Origin: Mollicutes bacterium | GTDB taxonomy: Bacteria; Bacillota_I; Bacilli_A; Izemoplasmatales; Izemoplasmataceae | NCBI GenBank assembly: GCA_003551455.1 | Contig: PUMR01000063.1 | Location: 1-14,376 of the forward strand | Length of the DNA stretch: 14,376 bases | Direction: 5' to 3' | In this document: in pieces, positions 1-6,898 of the stretch | How positions within the stretch are numbered: position 1 is the stretch's first letter | How the letters are laid out: every line of letters begins with the position of its first letter | Notes under the pieces: model-generated | The model's database searches: none | What the model saw: the letters and a program-made list of their open reading frames with translations, nothing else | Told to the model about the DNA's origin: nothing | Position numbers and translations under genes: made by a program

Positions 1-689
1 AAGCGATAGACCTCGCTGAAGGATTGTTTGATGCCGTCTTCCTCCCAATAAAGGAAGACATCCTCCCCCGCGGGCGGATCGGCGGTGACCTCCACGAGAG
101 TGTTGTAGTTTTTGGTGCCGCCCCCGGCGCCGTTGGTGACGGCGATTTCAAAGGTCACTTCGGAAGAAAGCTCGTATTGGAGGATCAAGACCGTGTGTCC
201 CGTGATGTTTTCGTATGATGCGCTCCAGGTCTCTTCGGCATCGATGATGTAACCCGGCTTGTCCGGAAGCGTCCCTATTTCAGGTAGATCCGCATCTTCG
301 TTCTCTTCGACGTATTGGATGTCCAACACGGCGCCGTTCGTATCCATGAAGACGACCGCATAGGTCGATTCATGACTAAAAACGGCGTTGATCTCCATCG
401 GACCGTTGATGATGAAATCATGGTCCACGGGCAGATCGGAACGGACATGACCGTTGACGATCCAGAAAGCGAAAAGATAGTCTTCTTGTCCGAGAATATC
501 CGCACTGAAACCGATGCGACCACCATAGGAGAGGTCACTTTGTGAATCAATCTCCAGGTTGTGTGTGCAGAAACTCGCGGTGAAACTCACTTGATGAAGA
601 GGTTCGCCGGTGGCAACAGGAGGAGCGAGTCCCCCCATGACCACAAAGCCAAGCAAGAAAGCTAGAAAGCCGCACATCATTCTTTTCAT
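1..689 (-). CDS. Secreted InlB-type repeat surface protein, 3' end outside window
   Basis: Reading leftward from the ATG at 689, the frame stays open for 229 codons to the window edge, so the C-terminus is missing. Residues 1-28 form a Sec signal peptide (KR, then a hydrophobic core at about 6-21, ending near APPVATG). There is no lipobox, so the protein is probably secreted or anchored by its missing end. Residues about 35-104 are one beta-rich unit ending in FIINGPMEINAVF. Residues 109-172 match an InlB B-repeat / Listeria-Bacteroides repeat: YAVVFMDTNGAVLD, then a PDKPGY turn, a Trp, and VLILQYE. Residues 180 onward start a third unit with VTNGAGGG...VEVTADPPAG...YW. Such repeats are adhesion or spacer modules. 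The Shine-Dalgarno is weak (GTGAAGATC before the ATG), and the start lies 10 nt after the stop of the small gene at 700-828, which suggests coupled translation. The exact function is unknown. Confidence 0.82.
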   Translation of the reverse strand, partial: MKRMMCGFLAFLLGFVVMGGLAPPVATGEPLHQVSFTASFCTHNLEIDSQSDLSYGGRIGFSADILGQEDYLFAFWIVNGHVRSDLPVDHDFIINGPMEINAVFSHESTYAVVFMDTNGAVLDIQYVEENEDADLPEIGTLPDKPGYIIDAEETWSASYENITGHTVLILQYELSSEVTFEIAVTNGAGGGTKNYNTLVEVTADPPAGEDVFLYWEEDGIKQSFSEVYR

Positions 690-699
690 GATCTTCACG

Positions 700-828
700 T
701 TATTCCCAGATTGATTCGCTGCAGCTCAGATTCGGTCCGTGATCCGCACTCGAAGCGATGGAATCCTGCAGTTCGAACTCATGGATCTCCGCCACGGGTC
801 TTTCGTAAATCAACGGTTTCTCACTCAT
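700..828 (-). CDS. 42-residue peptide of the YERPxAExxEFEL type
   Basis: The ATG at 828 is preceded by a good Shine-Dalgarno (AGGGGA about 6 nt upstream). The frame runs 42 codons to TAA and stops 10 nt before the surface-protein gene, so the two form an operon. The peptide opens MSEKPLIYERPVAEIHEFEL, continues DSIASSADHGPNL and ends with SCSESIWE. It has no signal peptide, is acidic, and carries a single Cys near its end. Many short orphan proteins in gut Firmicutes and Bacteroidetes begin with a similar Y-x-x-P-x-(V/A)-E-(V/I)-x-E-F segment followed by D-(I/V)-(I/V)-x-x-S. Their function is unknown to me; peptide signals or modified-peptide precursors are possibilities. A GTG at 885 would extend the frame, but it has no ribosome binding site. 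Confidence 0.68.
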   Translation of the reverse strand: MSEKPLIYERPVAEIHEFELQDSIASSADHGPNLSCSESIWE

Positions 829-1003
829 GAAACATCCCCTTTCGTCTTTTGACCACACATCTTCCAAACAAAAAACGGCATTCACACCTGCGCGCGAAAC
901 ATCGTCGAATCACAGCCGGGACAAACATCATATCCATGAGTTGCACAAAGGATGTTCATCAGGCAAGACGATACATGGCGTCGTAAGGCGCGTATCCGTT
1001 TCT
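829..1003 (-). other. Long 5' leader of the small-peptide/surface-protein operon
   Basis: The predicted transcription start (near 1003) lies about 175 nt ahead of the peptide ATG. I find no convincing known riboswitch or terminator in it. A T-run (TTTTTT near 876-881 on the minus strand) occurs without a clear preceding hairpin. A 25-codon frame (882-959) with a CxxH...CxxC pattern lacks a ribosome binding site. Confidence 0.4.
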
Positions 1004-1009
1004 CCTTAT

Positions 1010-1038
1010 ATTCTATCCCATTACATGTGTCTTGGCAA
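1010..1038 (-). promoter_or_regulatory. SigA-type promoter for the small-peptide operon
   Basis: On the minus strand, -35 TTGCCA (1033-1038), a 17-nt spacer and -10 TAGAAT (1010-1015). It sits just beyond the terminator of the upstream baeRF gene (1071-1107), as expected for a new transcription unit. Confidence 0.7.
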
Positions 1039-1070
1039 GGCTTTGTTGTGCGCTTTTGACAGAAAAGCAT

Positions 1071-1107
1071 AAAACACCCGGACAAGAGAGCCCCTCTTGC
1101 CCGGGTG
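1071..1107 (-). terminator. Rho-independent terminator of the baeRF gene
   Basis: On the minus strand, CACCCGGGCAAGAG pairs with CTCTTGTCCGGGTG (one G-U wobble, short loop) and is followed directly by TTTT. It begins 30 nt after the stop codon at 1137. The pairing is complete only in the minus orientation (the plus strand has an A-C mismatch), so it serves the minus-strand gene. Confidence 0.88.
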
Positions 1108-1136
1108 CCGCAAACGATAGATACTCGCAAAACACT

Positions 1137-2282
1137 TCAAAAGCGATAGATCGCCGCCACGCCGGAAGAGACGGGCATGCGCTCTTTGGGAAGGACGACC
1201 ACTTCGCCGCCGTTCTTTTTCACGATGTCGATGAGATCATCAAGCACATCGCCGTGACTGTCGTCGTCCGTTTCGACGTAGGTGATCCGGCCGTCTTCTT
1301 CGCGGATGCGTCCGGGAATCCGGCGGTAGGCCTCGATGAGGGCCGCTTCGATACGTCCCTGCACGGCGTGCTTGGCCGCCTTTTCGACATCGTCCGTGGC
1401 GAGGTCTTTTTGTCGTGCCTTTTCGAAACGCTTGAGCAGACGGTCGATTTCCGCCTCATAGCGCGGTTCGATGATCTTCCAGGCGTGTTCTTTCAACTCG
1501 TCTTCCTTCACCCCGCGGGGCGAGCGGCGGATGCCCTCTTCCAGGAGATAGGGATTCTTGGAATATTTGCGGAAGAACCCGTGGAACTCGGGTAGGGCGA
1601 AGAGAATCAAGGGTTTCTCCGAGGGCTTGGAGTAGTGTTCCAGCACATGCTTGTCGATCAGTTTCAAGTAGCGTTCGGTGTCCTTGTCGATTTCGTCCTT
1701 GCGTGATTTCTGGCCGTGATACGTCGGCGCGGAGGTGTTGCCCGAAGAACTCATGGAAAGGTAGTCCTCGGTGTACTCGTCGCCCAAGAAGTCGGCGATG
1801 GTCTTGGGCTCGTCCTCTCCGTGGGGGATCTTGCGGAAACCGGTCCGGTTTCCCTCATACACGGTGAACCCCTGCCGGTCGAGTGATAGCACCTGGTACT
1901 CGTCGAGCCCTTGGAAATCACGGATCAAGGGTTTCGTGTGGAAGCGTTCGCCGACGGTCAAAAGTTCACGGGGAGGATTCTGGAGGATGTAGACCACGCA
2001 TGACTTCTCATGCGCGAAGATGCCCATGCCCTCTGAGCGGGCGTTCCAGAGGAAGCGGTCGTCCTTCATGGCGGCGAGCGTCTTCGTGATGCGTTTCGTC
2101 TGTTCTTTGGCGGCCGTCTCTTCGAGGCGTTTCTCGGTCGAACGGATGAGGTTGCCGAAACGGATCCGGTCTTCTTCGTTTTTCGTGGGGTCGCGATGCG
2201 TCGGGAAATAGATGGTGACTTTGGGAACGGACTCCTCGTCGAAGATCTCATGGGGATACGTTCTCGCGATTTGGTATTGCAC
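1137..2282 (-). CDS. baeRF-family protein (bacterial archaeo-eukaryotic release-factor homologue)
   Basis: 381 residues starting at GTG (2282), with a perfect AAGGAGGT (2288-2295) 5 nt upstream, which decides the start. The N-terminal strand KVTIYFPTHR (21-30), an aromatic/charged N-terminal domain, the HGQKSRKDEIDKDTERY segment (189-205), the PLILFALPEFHGFFRKY strand/helix (224-240), the AKHAVQGRIEAALIE helix (303-317) and the closing VSSGVAAIYRF (371-381) are the hallmarks of the baeRF families. These are relatives of eRF1/Pelota thought to act at ribosomes. No GGQ peptidyl-tRNA hydrolysis motif is present; HGQ at 189-191 is the nearest tripeptide. The protein is cytosolic, with no signal peptide or membrane segment. 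It is monocistronic, with its own promoter and terminator. Its function is uncharacterised; ribosome rescue or translational quality control is inferred from the family only. The subfamily (probably the 6/7 group) is uncertain. Confidence 0.78.
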   Translation of the reverse strand: MQYQIARTYPHEIFDEESVPKVTIYFPTHRDPTKNEEDRIRFGNLIRSTEKRLEETAAKEQTKRITKTLAAMKDDRFLWNARSEGMGIFAHEKSCVVYILQNPPRELLTVGERFHTKPLIRDFQGLDEYQVLSLDRQGFTVYEGNRTGFRKIPHGEDEPKTIADFLGDEYTEDYLSMSSSGNTSAPTYHGQKSRKDEIDKDTERYLKLIDKHVLEHYSKPSEKPLILFALPEFHGFFRKYSKNPYLLEEGIRRSPRGVKEDELKEHAWKIIEPRYEAEIDRLLKRFEKARQKDLATDDVEKAAKHAVQGRIEAALIEAYRRIPGRIREEDGRITYVETDDDSHGDVLDDLIDIVKKNGGEVVVLPKERMPVSSGVAAIYRF

Positions 2283-2287
2283 AAGCG

Positions 2288-2295
2288 ACCTCCTT
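2288..2295 (-). promoter_or_regulatory. Ribosome binding site fixing the GTG start of the baeRF gene
   Basis: AAGGAGGT on the minus strand, 5 nt from the GTG at 2282. This is the strongest Shine-Dalgarno in the window and supports a non-ATG start. Confidence 0.85.
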
Positions 2296-2323
2296 GAAAA
2301 AGTTTGGTTGATGGTACATTCCT

Positions 2324-2352
2324 AGTATATACCCGATTGTCGATACATGCAA
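2324..2352 (-). promoter_or_regulatory. SigA-type promoter for the baeRF gene
   Basis: On the minus strand, -35 TTGCAT (2347-2352), a 17-nt spacer and -10 TATACT (2324-2329). The start codon lies about 40 nt downstream. It is divergent from the promoter at 2407-2435. Confidence 0.78.
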
Positions 2353-2406
2353 AAGGTTTGCGAATCCGAAACTTACAAAAGAGAAGAGACTCCCGACAGT
2401 CCGCTC

Positions 2407-2435
2407 TTGGTGTGAAAGCCCCCTTTTGATATACT
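2407..2435 (+). promoter_or_regulatory. SigA-type promoter with extended -10 for the CPBP gene
   Basis: -35 TTGGTG (2407-2412), a 17-nt spacer and -10 TATACT (2430-2435), preceded by TG at 2427-2428 (extended -10). It lies about 45 nt upstream of the GTG start at 2479. Confidence 0.72.
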
Positions 2436-2478
2436 ATAGGGGAGTCATGCCCACCACAAAGAGGAGGGGGCGGGTGTT

Positions 2479-3270
2479 GTGCGCACCTTGAAAAAACTGG
2501 CCTGGATGTTCCTTTTGTTGAGTGCTCTGCCTTTGGTGCTGGCCGTTCTATCGAACCACCTCGCCCCTTGGGTCCATGCCCGGGTGCAAGACGCCCTGGA
2601 TGAAGAATGGGCGCTTTCGGCGGAATTCTGGCGCGACGGCCAGACGATGACGCTCCTTCTCGTCGGCATCGTTTTGGTCTCCCTGGTGCTCATCATCCGC
2701 AAGAAGCGGATCATCGGCCGTTCCCGCTTCCGTCCGCCCACGCCCAAAGAAATCGCGGCCGCCATCCTGGTCGGCCTCGCGATGGTACTCATTCTGCAAG
2801 GGGCCTTGCATATGATCCGCGAGGCCTTTCCCCTGACGGCGGACGCTTTCCGGACCCGCTTCTCCCGCATCGCGGAAGAAGAAGCGCTTCCTTTCCTTTT
2901 CGCGGTGGTCCTCGTCTCCCCGTTCTTCGAAGAGATCCTTTTCCGGGGCATCCTCTTCCGGCTTTTCGAAAAAGAGAAAGTCTCCCTCGGGGTCTGTCTC
3001 GTCTTGACGTCCTTCCTTTTCGCGCTCTATCGCGTGGACCTCTTCGAAGGGGTGTACGCCTTCTTCCTCGGGCTCGTCATCGGCATCGCCTACATCTGGT
3101 CGGGCTCGCTCTGGATTCCCCTCCTCATCCACTACGCCCACAACCTGGCCGCTTCGGGGCTTGAGGGGACCACGATCACCTTGGAGACGACATTGATCAT
3201 GATTCCGGCGGTTCTCACCCTCCTTTTCACCCTCGCTTTCTTCTATCACCGCCGCAAGGCGTTCACTTGA
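2479..3270 (+). CDS. CPBP-family (CAAX/Abi) intramembrane protease, motif 2 altered
   Basis: 263 residues from a GTG start. A purine-rich AGGAGG (2462-2467) lies about 11 nt upstream, slightly far. Hydrophobic segments lie near 8-27, 58-76, 92-112, 137-150, 172-184, 190-206, 208-220 and 234-255, so this is a multi-pass membrane protein. Motif 1 is intact: E151-E152-xxx-R156 in FFEEILFRG. Motif 3 is intact: H218-xxx-N222 in IHYAHN. Motif 2, normally FxxxH, reads F181-A-L-Y-R185. In the characterised Rce1 structure the motif-2 His belongs to the active site, so activity may be altered or lost. Bacterial CPBP proteins act in prenyl-protein or peptide processing, bacteriocin self-immunity or signalling; nothing nearby points to a partner. 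The gene is transcribed alone from its own promoter. Confidence 0.86.
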   Translation: MRTLKKLAWMFLLLSALPLVLAVLSNHLAPWVHARVQDALDEEWALSAEFWRDGQTMTLLLVGIVLVSLVLIIRKKRIIGRSRFRPPTPKEIAAAILVGLAMVLILQGALHMIREAFPLTADAFRTRFSRIAEEEALPFLFAVVLVSPFFEEILFRGILFRLFEKEKVSLGVCLVLTSFLFALYRVDLFEGVYAFFLGLVIGIAYIWSGSLWIPLLIHYAHNLAASGLEGTTITLETTLIMIPAVLTLLFTLAFFYHRRKAFT

Positions 3271-3535
3271 CGAGGACCGTCTTTCTTCGTCTTTATATAG
3301 GGAAAAAAGGGGCGCTTCCCATCGACAACGCGAAGGATCCGCACTACATGCAACACAGCGGACGATCCCTGCAAGAGAGACACATACCTGGGTATAGCCA
3401 AACCTCGAGCGCCGTCCCTTACGGTTTCGGTCAAAGAGCCTTGCTGGGCGGTCGGATTGATGTCGATGCCCGGGGGAAGGATTGCAAAAGCCGGCATAAT
3501 ACGACATATGTGCGCTTTTTCTCATCCGGGGAGGT
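3271..3535 (+). other. Non-coding stretch between the CPBP gene and the LRR lipoprotein gene
   Basis: No frame here has a ribosome binding site or recognisable protein sequence. A weak hairpin (GACGA...TCGTC, about 3269-3291) followed by TTTATAT could end the CPBP transcript, but the stem is short. The only clear signal is the extended -10 at the right end. Confidence 0.4.
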
Positions 3536-3544
3536 TGCTATAAT
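3536..3544 (+). promoter_or_regulatory. Extended -10 promoter for the LRR lipoprotein gene
   Basis: TGCTATAAT: a consensus -10 TATAAT (3539-3544) with TGn in front. There is no good -35 (TTTTTC at 3516-3521), as is usual for extended -10 promoters. The transcription start would be near 3551, about 80 nt before the ATG. Confidence 0.62.
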
Positions 3545-3631
3545 ACGGTTGATTGCCGAATCGCCTTTCGCAGAATGATTCGTTCACGAACCACACCAAG
3601 ACCCTTGAAGACAAAATCCGGAGGAAAAATC

Positions 3632-5755
3632 ATGCAAAAACGTCTCGTCCCGCTGCTCTTGCTTGGTATCCTGCTTGTCGGGACCCTCTCCGCCTGCCGC
3701 CGCGACAAGGAGGAAGAGGATCCGATCCATGTGCGCGAAAAAGACGGTCTGCTCATGGTCCGGACCAGAGAAGAAAAAGACTGGCAGACGGTGCTCGACC
3801 TCGGGCTTCTTGCCGGTCCCGAAGGGACGGACACGGGCGAGATCGACACCGACGGCGACCATGTGCGCTGGCGCTTGTCCACTGATGAAGAATTCGCGCC
3901 CGTCATCGACCTCGAGATCCTTGCGGGATTGCTTGAGGGGACTTATGATCATGATGCGGCCCGTCTGCGCCGAAACATCGACCGCCTGGAGACCTATGAC
4001 GAAGAAGAAGAGTCCTGGCGGCTTCTTTTCAATCTATCCTTGGTCCACGATGCGCATGTGTTCACACCCGAGGATGTGGACGACCTAACCTTGTCTTACC
4101 AGGGTCTCGGCGGTCGCATACCGCTACTGGAAGCCTTCGGGATCTATGAAGGCTGGGCCGAACACGAAAACATCGCCGCCGGCCGCGAGGCTTTCGATGA
4201 GGAGACGGGACTCTATCTTCCCTATGCCGGGTTCGGATACCACCGGGACCTCATCGACATGGCAAGCCTCACCAACACCGAAGGGTATTGCACCATCCCT
4301 TCCGCACAGAAGTGCCACGGTGGTGTGGTGAAGGTCGAACTCGGTTCCGTGGGGGCGGATCAGGGCATGTCTTCCCTCATACAGTCCGAGCCCTTCAACC
4401 ATGACGGTCCCGTGACGCTCGAGGTGGGCATCATGGCCATGGCGGAAGAGATGACGTTCGACCTCCGCTTGAACGGCACCTCCCTGGGCACCATCGATTC
4501 GGCGGGGTTCCACACGTTCACGCTCGATGATCCCGGCGACAAAAAGCTCATGCTCGAAGCGAAAGGCGCCCCCGGAGACCCTTTCCGGATCGCCCACGTG
4601 CATTTCACTGACGATGACGGCGACACCCTCCGCGCCTACGACGGCGCCCGCCTCTATCATGAATGGAACACGACCAACACCGCCGACAGAAAACTCGAGG
4701 GAGCCACCGGCATCGTCGCGAGCTTCAACTACAACAACTACGAAGCGCGACTCGGTCGCGTGGAAAGGTTCCTCCCCAACCGGACCTATGACGAGATCAT
4801 CGCCGAACACGCCGCCGTCTGCGGCGAGAAGGCGCCCCATCCCGCCGACCCCGACGATGAGGACATGTGGGTCTTCGCGGGGGATTGTCCGATCATAGAA
4901 GTCAAAGGCAAGGGCGATGAAATCGTCTACGAAGACGAAGTCTATTTCACCTACGCCACCGTCGTCAGAGAGTACCGCTTCCTCGGGTTCGAGCGGATGC
5001 CCTATGTCTTTTTCGGGACGGGACCGACCGGGATCACCCTTTTCGCCGACGACACGATCGCCGAGGCCGTACTTCCCGAGGATATGGAGACCCTTCCGCG
5101 GGGCGCCTTCCACAACGCCTCCCGTCTGGAGCGGGTGGTCCTTCCCGAGAATCTCGTGACCATCGACACGGCGGCTTTCCAATATGCCGCCGCCCTGCAG
5201 GAGATCATTCTCCCCGAAAGCCTCCGCAAAATCAACGACACGGCTTTCTATCAGGCCCTCTCCCTTGAAGAGCTCCATGTGCCCGCAGGCGTCGAGTCCA
5301 TCGGTCCACAAGCCTTCGCCTACACCGAGAACCTGAAAGAGATAACCTTGCCCGAGAGCCTCGAGACCCTAGGCGTGGGCGCTTTCTCCGGAAGCGGCAT
5401 CGAGACGCTTACGATCCCTTCGGGACTCACCGCCATCGAGCGGATGCTCTTTGCCCGAAGCGACATCCGGGAACTCGTGTTGCCGAAGAACATCGAGACG
5501 ATATACCAGGGCGCTTTCGATGCCACCACAAAACTGGAGACCCTCGTCATCGAAAGGGACGAAGTCGTCCCCTTGCGCCGTTCGGGCTATCATCACGGTC
5601 AACAAGACGAATGGGCGCAAGCCTTCTTCAACACCAACGAGGATGTGCGGATCTATGTCCCCGACGAGGTATTGTCCGACTATTTGGCGCATCCTTCCTG
5701 GCAGAGCATGAAAGCGCATCTGCATCCTTTGAGCGAACGGGAGAACGGCGGATAA
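3632..5755 (+). CDS. BspA-type leucine-rich-repeat surface lipoprotein
   Basis: 707 residues. I place the start at the ATG at 3632, not the in-frame ATG at 3575, because GGAGG lies 7 nt before it (3620-3624) and a lipoprotein signal begins there: MQKR, a Leu-rich core, then LSAC with C22 lipidated. Residues about 30-95 hold two similar units of the DG-x-W-x-x-(L/V)IDL-x-x-L type (KDWQTVLDLGLL, then EFAPVIDLEILAG). A central beta-rich region of about 235-330 (DLRLNGTSLGTIDSAGFHTF) looks like a carbohydrate-binding or jelly-roll fold. Residues about 468-637 are seven to eight LRR_5 repeats of about 23 residues, with the pattern L-x-x-(I/V)-x-L-P-x-x-(L/V)-x-x-I-x-x-x-A-F. The tail IYVPDEVLSDYLAHPSW is typical of BspA proteins. 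The likely role is adhesion or ligand binding outside the membrane. It is monocistronic, converging on 5847-6842. Confidence 0.88.
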   Translation: MQKRLVPLLLLGILLVGTLSACRRDKEEEDPIHVREKDGLLMVRTREEKDWQTVLDLGLLAGPEGTDTGEIDTDGDHVRWRLSTDEEFAPVIDLEILAGLLEGTYDHDAARLRRNIDRLETYDEEEESWRLLFNLSLVHDAHVFTPEDVDDLTLSYQGLGGRIPLLEAFGIYEGWAEHENIAAGREAFDEETGLYLPYAGFGYHRDLIDMASLTNTEGYCTIPSAQKCHGGVVKVELGSVGADQGMSSLIQSEPFNHDGPVTLEVGIMAMAEEMTFDLRLNGTSLGTIDSAGFHTFTLDDPGDKKLMLEAKGAPGDPFRIAHVHFTDDDGDTLRAYDGARLYHEWNTTNTADRKLEGATGIVASFNYNNYEARLGRVERFLPNRTYDEIIAEHAAVCGEKAPHPADPDDEDMWVFAGDCPIIEVKGKGDEIVYEDEVYFTYATVVREYRFLGFERMPYVFFGTGPTGITLFADDTIAEAVLPEDMETLPRGAFHNASRLERVVLPENLVTIDTAAFQYAAALQEIILPESLRKINDTAFYQALSLEELHVPAGVESIGPQAFAYTENLKEITLPESLETLGVGAFSGSGIETLTIPSGLTAIERMLFARSDIRELVLPKNIETIYQGAFDATTKLETLVIERDEVVPLRRSGYHHGQQDEWAQAFFNTNEDVRIYVPDEVLSDYLAHPSWQSMKAHLHPLSERENGG

Positions 5756-5801
5756 CAACCATGCTACGGTCAACGTGAAAGAACGTCATCGACATACAAA
5801 G

Positions 5802-5833
5802 AAAATCCCGCGACCCGGAGGCCGCGGGATTTT
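5802..5833. terminator. Bidirectional rho-independent terminator
   Basis: A perfect 11-bp stem, AAAATCCCGCG (5802-5812) with CGCGGGATTTT (5823-5833), and a 10-nt loop. The A/T ends give a U-tract in both directions, so it serves both the LRR lipoprotein gene on the plus strand and the OB-fold lipoprotein gene on the minus strand. Confidence 0.88.
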
Positions 5834-5846
5834 CATGAAAGTCTTG

Positions 5847-6842
5847 TCAATCGACGATCTCGATCTGGTCGGTGGCGCCGATGAGCAGTTGCGGTGCGTC
5901 ATACCAGCCGACTGTGAGCCCTGTGACATTGATGATGTCCCCTTCACTGAGCGATTTCACGAAATCATCGACATCGTCGCAGCCGAGGCGGCTGTCATAG
6001 TAGAGCTCGATTTCCTTGCCGTCGGCTTGTCTTGAAAGAAGAATGGTACCCCACGGGGCGAAATCGCCGGGGTCTTCTTCGACGACCATACCGGAGATCT
6101 CCACCCTTCGGCTTTGATACGCGAGCATCGCGTCGGGGTCCTCGATGTCGACTTCATCCAGGTTGGCCGGGGCGGGCAGATCCACGCCCGTTTCCGTGAT
6201 GCTGAACCAGGTGAGGAAGCTGATTTGCCTCAGCCCACGGAACTCGTCCCTTTCCCCGACGACTTGGAGCCGGTCGCCGATATTCAAATCCGGGACGATC
6301 ATTTCGTCGTAGTCGAAAACGCTGAGGCCGCCCGTCTCGTCCTCGATGAAGATGTTACGGTGGCTCGTGATGTTGGTGACGACGCCTTCGACACCGACGG
6401 GCTCGCGATGTTCCACATCCCAGACTTCGGCGATAGTGTCTTTGAAGTGGGCGGGGTCGATGATCTCGACGACTTCCACATCGAAGTCCTTGGTCGCCGT
6501 GGCCTCGCCTTTCGTGATGGTGGCGGTGAGTCTCACCCAGACGGTGTCTTCACCGGGGTCGACCGGGGTGACGGCCATGCGGACTTCGCCGTTGCGGGTG
6601 TCATCGGTGACCTCGATGTGATCGGGGGTGTCGGATTCCCAGCTGATGGTGGTACCGTATGGGCCCGCTGTCTTGACCCAGAAGTCCAAGAGCACCTCGT
6701 CCATGTCGGGGAGTGCCAGCTCGTCCTTGGCGGCTTGCACATCCTCTTCGTCGGTGTCCACTTCCTCCTCGTCGTTCCTGTCACAAGCGGCGACGATCAA
6801 GACACCGAAAAACAACAAACAAAGCAAAAACAACTTTCTCAT
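5847..6842 (-). CDS. Lipoprotein with atrophied Ig-like domain and OB-fold domains
   Basis: 331 residues. The ATG at 6842 is preferred over the adjacent TTG (6845); GGAGGAG (6851-6857) lies 8 nt upstream. The signal MRKLFLLCLLFFGVLIVAAC ends at lipidated C20 and is followed by an acidic linker. Residues about 36-126 fit the bacterial 'atrophied' Ig-like domain (TTISWESDTPDHIEV, then RLTATITKGEATATKDFDVEV). Residues about 136-215 form an OB-fold of the kind seen in extracellular nuclease-associated lipoproteins (VGVEGVVTNIT, NIFIEDETGGLSVFDYDE, LNIGDRLQVVGERDEFRGLRQI). Residues about 240-331 look like a second, related OB-fold (RRVEISGMVV, GDIINVTGLTVGWYDAPQLLI). There are no catalytic motifs, so binding is likelier than catalysis. 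It is the second gene of an operon, 56 nt after the PHP gene with no terminator between them. Confidence 0.82.
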   Translation of the reverse strand: MRKLFLLCLLFFGVLIVAACDRNDEEEVDTDEEDVQAAKDELALPDMDEVLLDFWVKTAGPYGTTISWESDTPDHIEVTDDTRNGEVRMAVTPVDPGEDTVWVRLTATITKGEATATKDFDVEVVEIIDPAHFKDTIAEVWDVEHREPVGVEGVVTNITSHRNIFIEDETGGLSVFDYDEMIVPDLNIGDRLQVVGERDEFRGLRQISFLTWFSITETGVDLPAPANLDEVDIEDPDAMLAYQSRRVEISGMVVEEDPGDFAPWGTILLSRQADGKEIELYYDSRLGCDDVDDFVKSLSEGDIINVTGLTVGWYDAPQLLIGATDQIEIVD

Positions 6843-6898
6843 CAAACAGTCTCCTCCTCTTCCTCGTTCATGAGTTCATATGCGATGTTCATGGGTGT

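Noticed and set aside
882..959. 25-codon minus-strand frame in the leader with a CxxH...CxxC pattern
   Set aside because: No Shine-Dalgarno, very short, and the Cys/His spacing could arise by chance.
1032..1595. 187-codon plus-strand frame
   Set aside because: It crosses the baeRF terminator and the antisense of the baeRF C-terminus; no ribosome binding site or motif.
2447..2491. 14-codon plus-strand frame overlapping the CPBP start
   Set aside because: Its ATG lies only about 5 nt after the predicted transcription start, and its product (MPTTKRRGRVLCAP) has no supporting feature.
3268..3291. Hairpin as terminator of the CPBP gene
   Set aside because: The stem is only about 5 bp and the following T-run is interrupted, so I mention it only within the intergenic entry.
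2548..3525. 325-codon minus-strand frame opposite the CPBP gene
   Set aside because: The translation is charged low-complexity sequence without motifs; the opposite strand has an intact CPBP protein with EExxxR and HxxxN.
4124..5311. Long minus-strand open frame (395 codons) opposite the LRR lipoprotein gene
   Set aside because: It is a shadow frame from GC-rich third positions. It has no ribosome binding site or recognisable domain, while the plus strand encodes clear LRR repeats.
6843..6845. TTG as start of the OB-fold lipoprotein
   Set aside because: The adjacent in-frame ATG at 6842 has acceptable spacing from GGAGGAG and is the more usual start codon.
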